Of a stretch of 40,294 nucleotides of DNA, positions 15,767 to 25,500 are shown one piece after another; the stretch's first letter is position 1, and each line of letters starts with the position of its first letter. A program made the position numbers and the translations under genes. This stretch comes from Bacteroidales bacterium (GTDB taxonomy: Bacteria > Bacteroidota > Bacteroidia > Bacteroidales > Muribaculaceae). Below the pieces are notes generated by a model. It saw nothing but the letters and a program-made list of their open reading frames with translations. It was not told where the DNA came from and did not search any database. The DNA is taken from contig JAUNNJ010000016.1 in NCBI GenBank assembly GCA_030531495.1, positions 1-40,294 of the forward strand. The letters are read 5' to 3'.

Positions 15767-16401
15767 TGTCTCTTTGATGGCAATTCCAAAAATTCGTTAT
15801 CAATTCTCACATTTCGTACAGAACTGTAAACATCAAGATTGCTCCAAGAATACCCCGTCCAAACCGACCATTTTCCAAATTCTACGACTAAAGATGTTTT
15901 TGAGTGGAAGAAACATGCTGTTGCACCTGTGTTTTTAGAATACATCACACTGGGGTCTACATAAACCCCTGACATGTTTGGGACAGCGCTATACTTTAAA
16001 TTTTTGTTGGTGGGAACAGGAAGTGTAATACCACAGTCTTCTTTAATTCTCAAACGAATTGAGCCATCTCTCTTCTGCCAAACCACGGGGCTTTGCAGTT
16101 GCACTCCACATTTAAACAATATTGCATCGTGCAGGTCTTCTGTTTCCCACACCATACCATTGTGAATAAATGATTTAGCGGTATTGCCAAAATCCCCTAA
16201 ACCACAAAAACTCAAACCAATCCCCGCATATTCGACTGGGAAATAATTGATTCCGCATTCAATTTCCCAATCAATGCTATTATAGGATGCAACCTCAAGT
16301 TTTACCTGCCAATGCCCCCGTTTTATTGGCTCATTGGCAAAACAACATATAGTTGAGAGAAAAAGAACAACAAGCGTATAGATTCGATAAGTATATTTCA
16401 T
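15727..16401 (-). CDS. Secreted protein, likely outer-membrane beta-barrel
   Basis: About 224 residues from the ATG at 16401, chosen because it begins a good signal peptide (MKYTYRIYTLVVLFLSTICCFA). An in-frame ATG at 16446 would add 15 polar residues. The mature protein alternates strands rich in aromatic residues and ends GINIGAGYKF, with the terminal Phe typical of outer-membrane barrels recognised by the BAM complex. No family was recognised. Its last 40 bases lie in direct repeat copy 2, and the same C-terminal codons survive as a remnant at copy 1, so the gene was once duplicated together with its LRR neighbour. Confidence 0.65.
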   Translation of the reverse strand: MKYTYRIYTLVVLFLSTICCFANEPIKRGHWQVKLEVASYNSIDWEIECGINYFPVEYAGIGLSFCGLGDFGNTAKSFIHNGMVWETEDLHDAILFKCGVQLQSPVVWQKRDGSIRLRIKEDCGITLPVPTNKNLKYSAVPNMSGVYVDPSVMYSKNTGATACFFHSKTSLVVEFGKWSVWTGYSWSNLDVYSSVRNVRIDNEFLELPSKRQMHGINIGAGYKF

Positions 16402-16525
16402 TGTTTTAGTAATGATTTTACTTGATGACGTTTTCTTAACATTCATGCTTCGAGGTTCATATTAGTGGACATTGCTCTATACATCGCCGTCAAAGCATCT
16501 TTTCTGGGAAAAACAAATCCCGATA

Positions 16526-16990
16526 TCAATCACCAGTAATGCCCTCCTCGTAATTTTCGATGGCAGTGCGCCAGATGGAGGGGAGTGGTTCGGTGGTGGT
16601 GGTCGCTCGATTGATGTAGACCAGCACTTGCGAACATTGACATTTCACCTCCTGGTTGTCGGCATTGATGATGCGATGCACCAGCGTGAGGCTTTTGGTG
16701 CCGATATGCACGCATTGCGTGAGCACCACAATATGCTCGTAATAATTGATGGGCACGAAGTAATCTGTTTTCGCGCTTGCCATCACCACATTCACATCCT
16801 CCCAGTGAAACTTCTTATTCCTTACCTTGCGGAAATAATCCATCTTAGCAAGGTCGAAATAATTATAATAGGTGCCGTTGTTCACTCGGCCCTGCATATC
16901 GTAGTCGTTGTAGCGCAACTGCAATTCCGTCACACAGCGAAACGGCTTATCAATCACACCACAGTATTTTGTAATCTTATCGTCGCCCAT
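16526..16990 (-). CDS. Acyl-CoA thioesterase, hotdog fold (YbgC/4HBT type)
   Basis: A 154-residue cytoplasmic thioesterase. The family signature is clear: LRYNDYDMQGRVNNGTYYNYFDLAKMDYF near residues 25-53, where the YND and GRVNN segments contain the residues that position the thioester. The usual GHVNN reads GRVNN here, so the His is replaced by Arg. It would hydrolyse acyl-CoA or an acyl carrier thioester; the chain is unknown. The only plausible start is the ATG at 16990, since the next Met is inside the catalytic motif, and a near-consensus promoter ends 4 bases upstream, so the mRNA appears leaderless. A terminator isolates it from the esterase upstream. Confidence 0.82.
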   Translation of the reverse strand: MGDDKITKYCGVIDKPFRCVTELQLRYNDYDMQGRVNNGTYYNYFDLAKMDYFRKVRNKKFHWEDVNVVMASAKTDYFVPINYYEHIVVLTQCVHIGTKSLTLVHRIINADNQEVKCQCSQVLVYINRATTTTEPLPSIWRTAIENYEEGITGD

Positions 16991-16994
16991 ACTG

Positions 16995-17027
16995 CAAATT
17001 TACAAACTTTCGCCAATTTCTCCCAAA
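16995..17027 (-). promoter_or_regulatory. Near-consensus promoter abutting the thioesterase start codon
   Basis: On the minus strand TTTG (17027-17024), 21 bases, TAAATTTG (17002-16995). Only 4 bases separate the -7 box from the ATG (16990-16988), implying a leaderless transcript. Confidence 0.65.
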
Positions 17028-17108
17028 AAAACACACACGCATCAGCCATTTAGCCACTCCAAATTTCGGGGAAACCGAGGATTTCAGTATTTTCCGCCAG
17101 AGCCAAAA

Positions 17109-17160
17109 TCGGTCGTAAGAACAGGAAATGCATGACTGCACCCATGATTCTTACGACCGA
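17109..17160 (-). terminator. Long-stem terminator of the CE2 esterase gene
   Basis: TCGGTCGTAAGAA (17109-17121) pairs perfectly with 17148-17160 around a 26-base loop that has a smaller GCATG/CATG pairing. On the minus strand a short T run (TTTTGG) follows. It lies just beyond the stop at 17185. Confidence 0.65.
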
Positions 17161-17184
17161 TTGATTACATATTTGAGCGCTCTG

Positions 17185-18252
17185 TTATTCGTTGAGGAGG
17201 CGGCTGAGGAGGGGCAGGAGTTCACCCGCCATGATTTCGTGCTGACGTGCTGATGGATGCCAACTGCCGCCGTAGCCAAATGTGCCGTCTTGAGTTGTCA
17301 TGTCGAAGCGGTAAGTGGCAATGCCCTGCGCTGTAAATTCCTTCTGCAGCTCGTCGAGCACCTTGATTTGCTCTTTCAAATAGTCGCCCCAGAGCATCGA
17401 ACCTGTGAGCATCACAATCTTGGCTTGTGGTTGCACCTCGTGCAGATGCAAGATGAATTTGCGATAAGCTGCTTTATATAGGTTGATATCGTGGTTTTTG
17501 GTGCTCAAGTCGTTGGTGCCCAAGTTCACGCAAATCACCTCTGGACGGAATTTGCTGTGGTCCCATTTTTGGGAAGCGTCGTAGAGGCAGGTATAGTCGT
17601 ACCAGTCGCTCATGTTGTCGGCATCGCCTTCGCGCTTGCCGTTGTAGTTGCGATACACTCCAATGCCTGAGCGAGCGGTGCAATGCTCCTCTGCATCGAG
17701 CATGCGGCACAGCAGTGAAGCATAAGTGAGGTAGTGGTTTTCGGTGGAATCTGCAAAGCCACATTTTTTGTTCAGGCTCTCGTTGCCATAGCCACAAGTG
17801 ATGGAATTTCCGATAAACTCAATGCGGTGCTTCGGACGCTTTGGAGGAGCCACAAGTCGGGTGTCGCCTTCCAAAAGGAAACCGCGAAACTCTGGCTTCT
17901 TGGCATAACCTTCATAGCAAAGATACACGCGAGCGGTGTGTGCCTCGTTAGTGGGCAGTCCGCTGGCAAGGGTAATCACCGAATCGGTAGGAGAGAAAAA
18001 GATTTTGCGCACGGGAAGATTGTCAACAGCCACCACAAAGTAGCCACTGTTAGGTTTTGCCTCCATTGCAAGCCCCGTACCCTCAAAGTTGACGGCAATC
18101 TGCACGCCCGGATACACAAAATAGGGACGCTCGGGATTAGTAAAATTCACACGACCTGTGTACTGAATGTTTTCATTCGCAGGGCTCACATGCACAGCAG
18201 CCGTAGCCGACACAGCAAAGCAAGCCACAAAAGCCAAAAATATCTTTCTCAT
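17185..18252 (-). CDS. Secreted SGNH esterase, carbohydrate esterase family 2-like
   Basis: 355 residues with a signal peptide (MRKIFLAFVACFAVSATAA). Residues about 22-135 form a beta-rich jelly-roll domain and residues about 143-350 an SGNH hydrolase, the CE2 arrangement. Block I is GNSITCG (Ser150; Asn replaces the usual Asp of GDS), block III is LGTND (245-248) and block V is WHPS (His332). In CE2 enzymes a lone Ser-His dyad is common, which fits. The likely job is removing acetyl groups from plant or host polysaccharide outside the cell or in the periplasm. It is alone on its transcript, with a terminator behind. The GH30 enzyme elsewhere in the window suggests the organism uses hemicellulose or galactan-type glycans. 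Confidence 0.82.
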   Translation of the reverse strand: MRKIFLAFVACFAVSATAAVHVSPANENIQYTGRVNFTNPERPYFVYPGVQIAVNFEGTGLAMEAKPNSGYFVVAVDNLPVRKIFFSPTDSVITLASGLPTNEAHTARVYLCYEGYAKKPEFRGFLLEGDTRLVAPPKRPKHRIEFIGNSITCGYGNESLNKKCGFADSTENHYLTYASLLCRMLDAEEHCTARSGIGVYRNYNGKREGDADNMSDWYDYTCLYDASQKWDHSKFRPEVICVNLGTNDLSTKNHDINLYKAAYRKFILHLHEVQPQAKIVMLTGSMLWGDYLKEQIKVLDELQKEFTAQGIATYRFDMTTQDGTFGYGGSWHPSARQHEIMAGELLPLLSRLLNE

Positions 18253-18332
18253 ATCTTTTTGAATTAATCTAATAGGTACTATATGTTATCAATAACAATT
18301 ATTTAAGCGGCATTGTCAAACAAAGACCACTA

Positions 18333-19625
18333 TCAAATAATACAAGAAACTGCATATAATGGGTAATTAGTCATCCATTCTTGATCTCGATATGGCGACA
18401 TCGACAAGCGGACACCATGCAGCCCGGGGTTAGCTTCGACAAACAAGCGCAAACTCTTGGCACGCAAATTTTCTTCAGCCTTCACTTCTACAGGGATGAC
18501 TTTATCAGCCACTTGTAGCAAAAAATCGATTTCGCCCGAAGAGTTTTCTGCCGACCAGTAATACACATCCAAATCTCGCCCGTAGGCCTTAAACTGTTGT
18601 AGCACATATTGCTCTGCAAATGCGCCTTTCGCATCAAGGAACAAAGCGTTCCCGTCAATCATCACTTGGGGCGAAAGCTTGCTCATGGCCACCATGAGCC
18701 CGATATCAAGCATAAATAATTTGAAAGCGGAAAAATCTTCATATGCCGAAAGCGGGAGCAATCCTTTTTTTGTGCGATTCACCTTATACACAAGCCCTGC
18801 ATCGCGTAGCCATTCAATAGCAAGTTCAAATTCTCGCGCCCTTGCACCATGCTTTAGTGTGCCGAATATAAACTTCTTATTCTCACGCGCAAGTTGACTG
18901 CGGATAGAATTCCATACCATGCGTATGCGTGGCACTTCTGCAGTAGGGGCATGCTTAGAGAAGTCATTATCATAAGTGTCGAGAATTGCATTTTGCACAC
19001 GCCGCACTTCAGTGAAATCACGCGTGTCAATATATGCTTGAACTGGCTCTGGCATACCACCCACATAATAGTATTTCAGTAAATAATCGCGAATTCGCTC
19101 CGAAAGAGGATTCAAAAGCGCCCACTGCTTGCGCTGAATGCAATCAACCAACGAAGATTGGCCTTCTGCCATAAGAAACTCTATAAACGACATTGGGTGA
19201 ACATCAACAAAATCGACTTTGCCAACGGGAAACGAATCATTCTTATTATTGGCAATACCCAACAACGACCCCGCAGCTATCACATGGAGGTCGCGTCGCT
19301 TCTCACAAAAATATTTAAGCGAGGTCACACCGCGTGGAGCTTCTTGAATTTCGTCGAGCAAGAGAAGCGTTGAGGGGGCAAGATGTTTTCCTGAATATAA
19401 TTCTATTGTAGATATTATGCGCTCCATATCGAAATCTTGGACAAAAAGCGCTTTCATCGGTTCATCATCTTCAAAATTAAGATAGATGAAGTCGTCGTAG
19501 CATCTTGCAGCAAATTCTTTCATCAGCCAAGTCTTGCCAACTTGCCTTGCACCTCGCAAAATGAGCGGTTTCCTGTTTTTTCGGTTTTTCCACTCAATCA
19601 ATTGATTTATTTGCGTTCGTTCCAT
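18333..19625 (-). CDS. AAA ATPase with DUF4143 (PD-(D/E)XK-like) C-terminus, copy A
   Basis: A 430-residue cytoplasmic protein. Walker A GARQVGKTW is at about 25-33. Walker B LLLLDEIQEAP lies near 88-98, and a sensor region AAGSLLGIA near 118. The C-terminal DUF4143 region carries GEIDFLL and VIPVEVKA (about 365-381), matching the D and E-x-K parts of the PD-(D/E)XK nuclease fold, although activity is unproven. The family is abundant and variable in Bacteroidales and its role is unknown. The gene has a near-consensus promoter and an array of three 32-bp direct repeats immediately upstream. It is not in an operon. A second, divergent copy lies at 38335-39708. Confidence 0.85.
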   Translation of the reverse strand: MERTQINQLIEWKNRKNRKPLILRGARQVGKTWLMKEFAARCYDDFIYLNFEDDEPMKALFVQDFDMERIISTIELYSGKHLAPSTLLLLDEIQEAPRGVTSLKYFCEKRRDLHVIAAGSLLGIANNKNDSFPVGKVDFVDVHPMSFIEFLMAEGQSSLVDCIQRKQWALLNPLSERIRDYLLKYYYVGGMPEPVQAYIDTRDFTEVRRVQNAILDTYDNDFSKHAPTAEVPRIRMVWNSIRSQLARENKKFIFGTLKHGARAREFELAIEWLRDAGLVYKVNRTKKGLLPLSAYEDFSAFKLFMLDIGLMVAMSKLSPQVMIDGNALFLDAKGAFAEQYVLQQFKAYGRDLDVYYWSAENSSGEIDFLLQVADKVIPVEVKAEENLRAKSLRLFVEANPGLHGVRLSMSPYRDQEWMTNYPLYAVSCII

Positions 19626-19649
19626 AAATTAGATACAAATTTCCTTTGG

Positions 19650-19681
19650 CAAAATTATGAAAAAAAGATGATGAAAGCAAA
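19650..19681 (-). promoter_or_regulatory. Promoter of AAA-DUF4143 copy A
   Basis: On the minus strand TTTG (19681-19678), 20 bases, TAATTTTG (19657-19650); the ATG is at 19625. The -33 element touches the first unit of the repeat array at 19681. Confidence 0.7.
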
Positions 19682-19776
19682 AAGTTCCGCCTGAAAAGTG
19701 TAGAATTTTACAAAAGTTCCGACGTAAAAGTGTAAAAAACAACAAAAGTTCCGACGTAAAAATGTAAAAAATGGCT
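19680..19776. repeat. Three 32-bp direct repeats upstream of AAA-DUF4143 copy A
   Basis: Units begin at 19681, 19713 and 19745, with a shared core AAAGTTCCGACGTAAAAGTG (the first unit differs at four bases) followed by A-rich sequence. The period is exactly 32 bp, close to three helical turns. The array starts at the -33 element and extends upstream, as an operator or activator site would. Confidence 0.8.
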
Positions 19777-20314
19777 AAGAAGAACCGTCCCCTTTAGCCA
19801 TAGCTTGGCTTAAATCTGCCCTCCCACAAACTAACCACGCCTGCGGCGAAAACCAATTTGCTTGTCATATCTGGCAGAAAAGCTCGGCGGTTTTTGGGGT
19901 CACGAATTTAGCGAATGTATCGAATTTTGGGTTATCGGCTTTCCGCTTCGCTCCGCGATGATTTTTTTGGGATTTTGCGGGGTTAACATGACAAAGGCAT
20001 GTCCCTACCGAAGTGGGGTGGTAGTATTGAAATGTTTATATCTTGTTTATCGCCTTGCGGAGGGTGGTGGCCTTCCGCAAGGAAGGTGGTGGGATGAGTG
20101 CGAGATTTTACTGGGAGCTTGCTCACAAGGAAAATCATGCGCTCATACCGCCAGGTGCTTCAGCACCCACCCTCCACAAGGGGTTTTCTCGGTTTTTGTG
20201 AGTCTACCCCCACCTTTTTTCCAAAGATTCCATGCCAGGCAGGTTGGGGGGGGGCGAAAAAAGAGGCTCTGGAAAAATCCTGAGCCCCTATATGTTTTTC
20301 TTGTGTACAACTTC
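19777..20314. other. Gene-free stretch between AAA copy A and the nucleoside kinase
   Basis: No credible gene was seen. The open frame over 19862-20509 runs antisense through the kinase end and has no recognisable content. The region holds a dispersed repeat (19979-20006), a hairpin CCTTGCGGA/TCCGCAAGG (20053-20061 with 20074-20082) and a G-run at about 20244-20253. The hairpin may end the nucleoside kinase transcript on the minus strand, but no T run supports this. Confidence 0.4.
19979..20006. repeat. Dispersed repeat, copy 2 (inverted)
   Basis: Its reverse complement reads AGGGACATGCCTTT followed by GTCATGTTAACCCC, close to 8095-8122. The word has internal inverted symmetry (CATGACAAAGGCATG), as short genome-wide repeats often do. 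Confidence 0.55.
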
Positions 20315-21982
20315 TTAAATGGCGCCGCCACCCATGAATTCGCGCAAGAGGCTGGTCTTGGGCACATCGCGTGGACTGATGGGCTCGAAGCACTGCAAGA
20401 AGGTGAGCAGACGGTGAGCCTCAGAATGCTCTGGCACATTTGGCGCCACTTGTTCGAGAATTGGAAGCGCGTATTGCTTCATCACTGGCAATTCGCACAC
20501 GATACTTGAATTGAAGATGGCGTCGGCATTTTCCTGATATGGGAAAATCCACTTTTCCTCGCCCTTGCGTACGCGTGGCCAGCGGTTGATGGTTTCCTGT
20601 GCACTGTAGCCACGGCTCTTGTAGTCGCGCACGATGCAGCGCAGCAAGCGGCAGTCGCTGGTTGAAATCCAGTTGTGGTCGTCGATGTTGAGTGTTGCGA
20701 GTGCTGATACGTAGATACGGAACTTTTGCTCTTCAGGTATGAACTGGGTGAGTTCGGGGTTGAGGCAGTGAAGACCTTCAAGCAGTAGCACATTGTCGGC
20801 CTCAAGTCGAAGTGTATTGCCACGATATTCACGCTTACCTGTTTCAAAATTGTAGGTAGGCATTTTCACCTCCTTGCCCTCAAGCAGTTCTTTCATGTGC
20901 TGATTAAAGAGAGCGAGGTCCACAGTGTGGATATTTTCGAAATCGTATTCACCATTTTCATCAAGAGGTGTGTCGACACGGTTCACGAAATAGTTATCGA
21001 GCGAAATCATCTTTGGGCGCAAGAACTTGGTGACCAAGTGTGTGGCAAGGCGTTTGGTCGATGTGGTTTTACCGCTCGACGAAGGACCTGCAATGAGCAC
21101 AATGCGCGCGCCACCTCGCTTGAAGCGGTCGGCAATTTGAGTGGCAATGGCGCTAAGCACCTGCGAGTGGATAGTTTCGGCAATATTGATAATTTCCGAC
21201 ACACGCTTCGCCTTAATGGCCTTGTTGAGTTCGCTCACATCGCTCACATTGATAATGTGGTTGATGGCCTTGCGCTCCATGAAAGCATTGAAAATCTTTT
21301 CGTGCTTACCGGCTTTTGCTGGCACACTCGGATTCTCGGAATCGGGGCAGAGCAGCAGCATGCCGTCTTTATAAGGCACCAAGTCGAAGGTGTCGATGTG
21401 CCCAGTGGTTGGAGCCAAAGGACCTTGGAAACTGTCGATGATATTGTCAAGTTCGTAATAAACGGTGTAGAGCTGCTTTGAATAAGAAAGGAAACGCACC
21501 TTGTCGTTCATGCCGCGCTTGCGGAACATATCGAGCACTTCAATAGTGGGGCGCTCGTGGCGGATGAAAGGCATATCTGCTGCAATAATTTCTTTCACAC
21601 GCTGCTTAAGCGCTTTCACAGTGGCGCCATACACGCGCGAGTGGTTGTGCTTAAAGGTGCAGAAATAGCCCTTGCCAATAGCATGAGGTACGGCCAGTCG
21701 CTCATCTGGGAAAAGGTCCTTAGTGGCCTTGTGGAGAATCATGACCAACGAACGAGTATAGGTGCGGCGTCCAGAGGTGGAACTTCGATCTATAAATTCA
21801 ACGTGCTTCGGCCCATAGAGAGGATAAGCAAGATGCTTGTCGCGATTGTTCACCATCACACTGATGGGACGGAATTTGATACGTTCTTTAATACGTTCGT
21901 ACACATGTTGCAGCGTTTCGCCACCTTCTACATCAACATATTCACCGATATTGGTGCAAAAGATTTTCAATTCGTTGTCCAT
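20315..21982 (-). CDS. Nucleoside kinase (uridine kinase-like) with N-terminal TGS-type region
   Basis: A 555-residue cytoplasmic protein. Residues 1 to about 65 resemble a TGS/ubiquitin-like domain. The region to about 200 resembles the threonyl-tRNA-synthetase editing fold (FCTFKHNHSRVYG). From about residue 280 there is a P-loop kinase of the uridine kinase/phosphoribulokinase family with GPSSSGKT (about 297-304), PKMISLDNYF and LLEGLHCLNP. This three-part protein is a regular Bacteroidota gene annotated as nucleoside kinase, expected to phosphorylate uridine or cytidine for salvage, though its true substrate is uncertain. The length is typical. A -7 box lies 40 bases upstream. It stands alone between intergenic regions. 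Confidence 0.85.
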   Translation of the reverse strand: MDNELKIFCTNIGEYVDVEGGETLQHVYERIKERIKFRPISVMVNNRDKHLAYPLYGPKHVEFIDRSSTSGRRTYTRSLVMILHKATKDLFPDERLAVPHAIGKGYFCTFKHNHSRVYGATVKALKQRVKEIIAADMPFIRHERPTIEVLDMFRKRGMNDKVRFLSYSKQLYTVYYELDNIIDSFQGPLAPTTGHIDTFDLVPYKDGMLLLCPDSENPSVPAKAGKHEKIFNAFMERKAINHIINVSDVSELNKAIKAKRVSEIINIAETIHSQVLSAIATQIADRFKRGGARIVLIAGPSSSGKTTSTKRLATHLVTKFLRPKMISLDNYFVNRVDTPLDENGEYDFENIHTVDLALFNQHMKELLEGKEVKMPTYNFETGKREYRGNTLRLEADNVLLLEGLHCLNPELTQFIPEEQKFRIYVSALATLNIDDHNWISTSDCRLLRCIVRDYKSRGYSAQETINRWPRVRKGEEKWIFPYQENADAIFNSSIVCELPVMKQYALPILEQVAPNVPEHSEAHRLLTFLQCFEPISPRDVPKTSLLREFMGGGAI

Positions 21983-22021
21983 GACAAATGAGTAAAAAAA
22001 TGAGTTTTTGGTTAGTTTTTA

Positions 22022-22029
22022 CAAAGGTA
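22022..22029 (-). promoter_or_regulatory. -7 box (TACCTTTG) of the nucleoside kinase gene
   Basis: The minus strand reads TACCTTTG, 39 bases upstream of the ATG at 21982. There is no good TTTG at -33. Confidence 0.5.
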
Positions 22030-22234
22030 AGGATATTATTTGAAATAACGCCCTTACGCAACCCACTTTTCGCCTCAATCCCGAAATTTAAAAAAAATCT
22101 AAAAAATCCCACCACCTGTTTGCAATCAGAATATTGCATTTTTAAGCAAACCATCCAATACGAGAATTTGTTAAAAATACCAAACACAAATCGTAATTTT
22201 ATGCATAACACACCAAAATGTGGCGCAATATGTA

Positions 22235-22242
22235 TAATTTTG
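22235..22242 (+). promoter_or_regulatory. -7 box (TAATTTTG) upstream of RNA element copy 1 and LRR protein 1
   Basis: TAATTTTG fits TAnnTTTG. Starting near 22247 would give a leader of about 335 bases that contains the whole RNA element before the LRR start codon. Confidence 0.5.
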
Positions 22243-22308
22243 TTGATGAAATCCATTTATCAGTCCAAACTGGTGGAATAGACAGGATTTATCAACGACA
22301 TAATATTC

Positions 22309-22565
22309 AGAAAGCGTTTCGCTTTTTCCTTTTAAAGAAAATCGCCAAATTTTTCTATGTACGAAGGACAAAAGCAGCAAGAAATGCTTGCGTTTGTATA
22401 TAACACTCTTTAGGATGGGGCAAATATATAGGGCGTGAGGGTGAGCTGTGAGTTTCGTACAGGGCGTTTGGCGATGCCTCTTTAAAGATGAACAGTGACA
22501 TTTCCTCACGCTTTCGTTGTATTATAACCAAAATAAAGGAGTGTTTCAAGGGGGGGATGAGAAGC
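22309..22565 (+). ncRNA. Candidate structured leader RNA, copy 1
   Basis: First of three related elements. It opens with an AAAGCGTTTCGCTTT hairpin (22311-22325), then TCCTT able to pair with AAGGA. ATCGCCAA (22341-22348) pairs with TTGGCGAT (22468-22475). A variable middle follows, then a block ATGCC...ATTTCCTCACGCTTT and a last hairpin GTTTC (22543-22547) with GAAGC (22561-22565) around a G-rich loop. The LRR start codon is 16 bases further on. The middle arm differs strongly in sequence from the other copies. Confidence 0.6.
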
Positions 22566-22581
22566 ACGTTGATCAGGAAAA

Positions 22582-25500
22582 ATGAAAAAACTATTGACAG
22601 CAGCACTGCTTGCTTTCCTATCTCTGGGAATGGCGCATGCCGACGTAGTGCTCAATGACGAAAACTTCCCCGACCCCAATTTCAGAGCATTCATCACACA
22701 GCGAACCGGTGTCGCCGAAGGCGGAACACTCACCAACGCCATCATCGCAAACCAAACAGACTGGTACAGCAACGGGCAAAACCTTGTAAACAAATCACTG
22801 ACCAACTTAAAAGGCATTGAGCAATTTACATCTCTACGCTATCTGAATTGCAGCAAGAATCAACTCACTTCACTGGATTTGAGCAACAATAAAGCGCTGA
22901 AGTATCTTTCGTGCTACAACAACAAACTTGAAACTCTTAACATCAACGGATGTTCCGCCATCACCTATTTGTATTGTTACGCAAATCAGTTAACATCACT
23001 GGATGTCTCAACGAACACAGCACTGCTACAACTATATTGCTACACCAACAAATTGACTTCTATAAACATAAGCAACAATCTGAATCTTACCATTTTCCAA
23101 TGCGGAAATAACCAAATCAAATCACTTGACGTGACAAAAAACACCGCATTAACGAATTTGAACTGCCGAGACAATAAAATTTCCTCACTCGACGTGAGCA
23201 ACAATACAGCATTAACCACTCTTGTGTTTTATGGAAATTTACTCACTTCAATAGATGTAAGCAAAAACACAAAATTGACGACGCTGTCTTGCTACAGCAA
23301 TCAACTGACTTCACTCGATGTAACAAAAAATACTGCACTGACCACACTTTATTGTCGAGACAACAAACTCACATCAATTGATGTGACGAAAAACACAGCA
23401 CTAACCTCATTTTATTGCAACGAAAATCAACTCTCCACACTGGATGTAAGCAAAAACACTGCATTAACCATATTACAATGCACAGCCAATCACCTTACCT
23501 CTCTGGATGTGAGTAAAAATACAGCTCTGACAGAGTTAAACTGTCGAGGTAACAAAATCACATCTCTGGATACGCGTAACAATGCAGCATTGTCAACATT
23601 GGCATGCTATGATAATCAACTTGCATCAATCGATGTAAGTAAGAATACAAACTTGAAAATACTCACTTGCGACAATAACCTACTCACATCACTGGATATA
23701 AGCAATAATACGAAACTGGATACTTTAACATGCTATTACAACCAACTCACATCACTGGATGTGAGCAAGAACACTTCGCTGGTTTTGCTATATTGCCAAT
23801 TCAATCACCTTACCTCGTTGGACGTAAGTAAAAACAAAGAAATTAAATACTTAACTTTCGACTCAAATGACATCAGTTCTATAGATTTGAGCAACAACAC
23901 AAAACTTGAGATACTAAAAACCAACCATAACAAACTCCCAAAATTGGATTTAAGAAACAATCCACTCATCACAAGTCTCACGGCCGCACACAACATGCTG
24001 ACCGATGTGGATGTAACAGGGTTGACACAACTAACACACTTCTGCGTCAGCTTTAACAAGGGCTTAAAAGAAATCAAGGGTTTGGAGACTTGCACCTCCT
24101 TGAATGAACTTTTTGTGAACGACGACAACTTTTACGCCCTCGATGTAAGCAACAACACAAAACTGAAAACACTGCACACACAAAACAACCATCTCATACA
24201 AGTGGATGCGACACCTCTCACAATTGACTGCATAATTCCTTACGACATTACTTATTACCATAACGACACCTACGATGGCTATGGATGGGGCGGAACAAAC
24301 CAAACACGCACCATGCCCGCAACTCGTGAAAATGTGGATGCCGACGGCAGTGGTGTGAAGGAGTGGTTTGTGGTGAAAATGCCTGTTGACGCCGCAGTGC
24401 CCGACGGGCTCGGAAAGAAGGAAACATTTGTGAACGATGCATCAAAAAAACTCAATGTGGTGGAGATTGAAACACAGGGCGTGTACTCGAAGGTAATCGA
24501 TGGTGTCACTTATTTCTACCTCCCTATTGACAATGCTCCAGAAAAGTTCTCGTTCACCTACAACATCAATCATCTTGCAAACAAAAACTATGGAATGTTT
24601 GCAGACCCTAACGCTAACGGAAGTCGAAGATACATAGGATATGACGGAGAAACGATGGATGCGCTATTGCAAGTAATCATCACTCCAAGATATCCTTCTG
24701 CCACATTCTGGATGGATGGCGAATATCGCTCCACTTTCATCCCAGAGCAAAAATTGAACACCTACAAGAACACTATCGCACTCGATGGCGTGTTTGACCA
24801 AGGCGACAAGACCTACGATGGCAACACATACACCATCACTCGCAAAGCCGCGAACAGCGACGACGAAACAACTGTGGCTACAGTGGCGCTCCAACTCGTA
24901 GAGCCAGCAGAAGGCGATGCCTACTACACCTATACCGTCGCTTACCCTAACGGTTCATGGGCTGCGAACACTAACCAGGAGAACCGCTGGGACAATGTGC
25001 CTACTGTAAATAATGGTGTCGTGACCGATGGCATCAAAGTGTGCGACTATTTCGCCGCATCTACAACCGACGGTGGCGACAAGGCTGGCACCTACACCTA
25101 CAGCGTGAAGGAAGACCATTTTGCCAACAACTTCGTGGTGCCAGTGTATGCCGCGACCACAACAGTGACTCTCGTGACCGACCATAGCGCTTGGAAAGCC
25201 GACCAAAATGTGGTGGGCTATACCTTCGACGAAATCAACAGCGAAGACGAAGACCACCACGTGCTCAACCTGCCTAAGGGCGTGGCTGCCGAACACAGCG
25301 AATTCTACAACACCACATTCAAGTACCACTCGCTCTACCGCTATGGCAACATCGTGGAAAAATTCATCATCGGACGAAACGAAACGCTCTCGTTACCATA
25401 CTACCTTGAATTCGGCGAACAAGGCGAGGCAAGCAATGAGCTCCGCTACGTGTATGGGATGCATGTCATCTCTCCCTACGGCGAAAACTCTTACGGTACC

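Noticed and set aside
19862-20509. Plus-strand open frame of 215 codons
   Set aside because: It is antisense to the end of the nucleoside kinase gene and otherwise covers low-complexity intergenic DNA. No family is recognisable.
22840-23920. 63-bp repeats as a noncoding satellite
   Set aside because: They are in frame throughout and encode textbook 21-residue LRRs.
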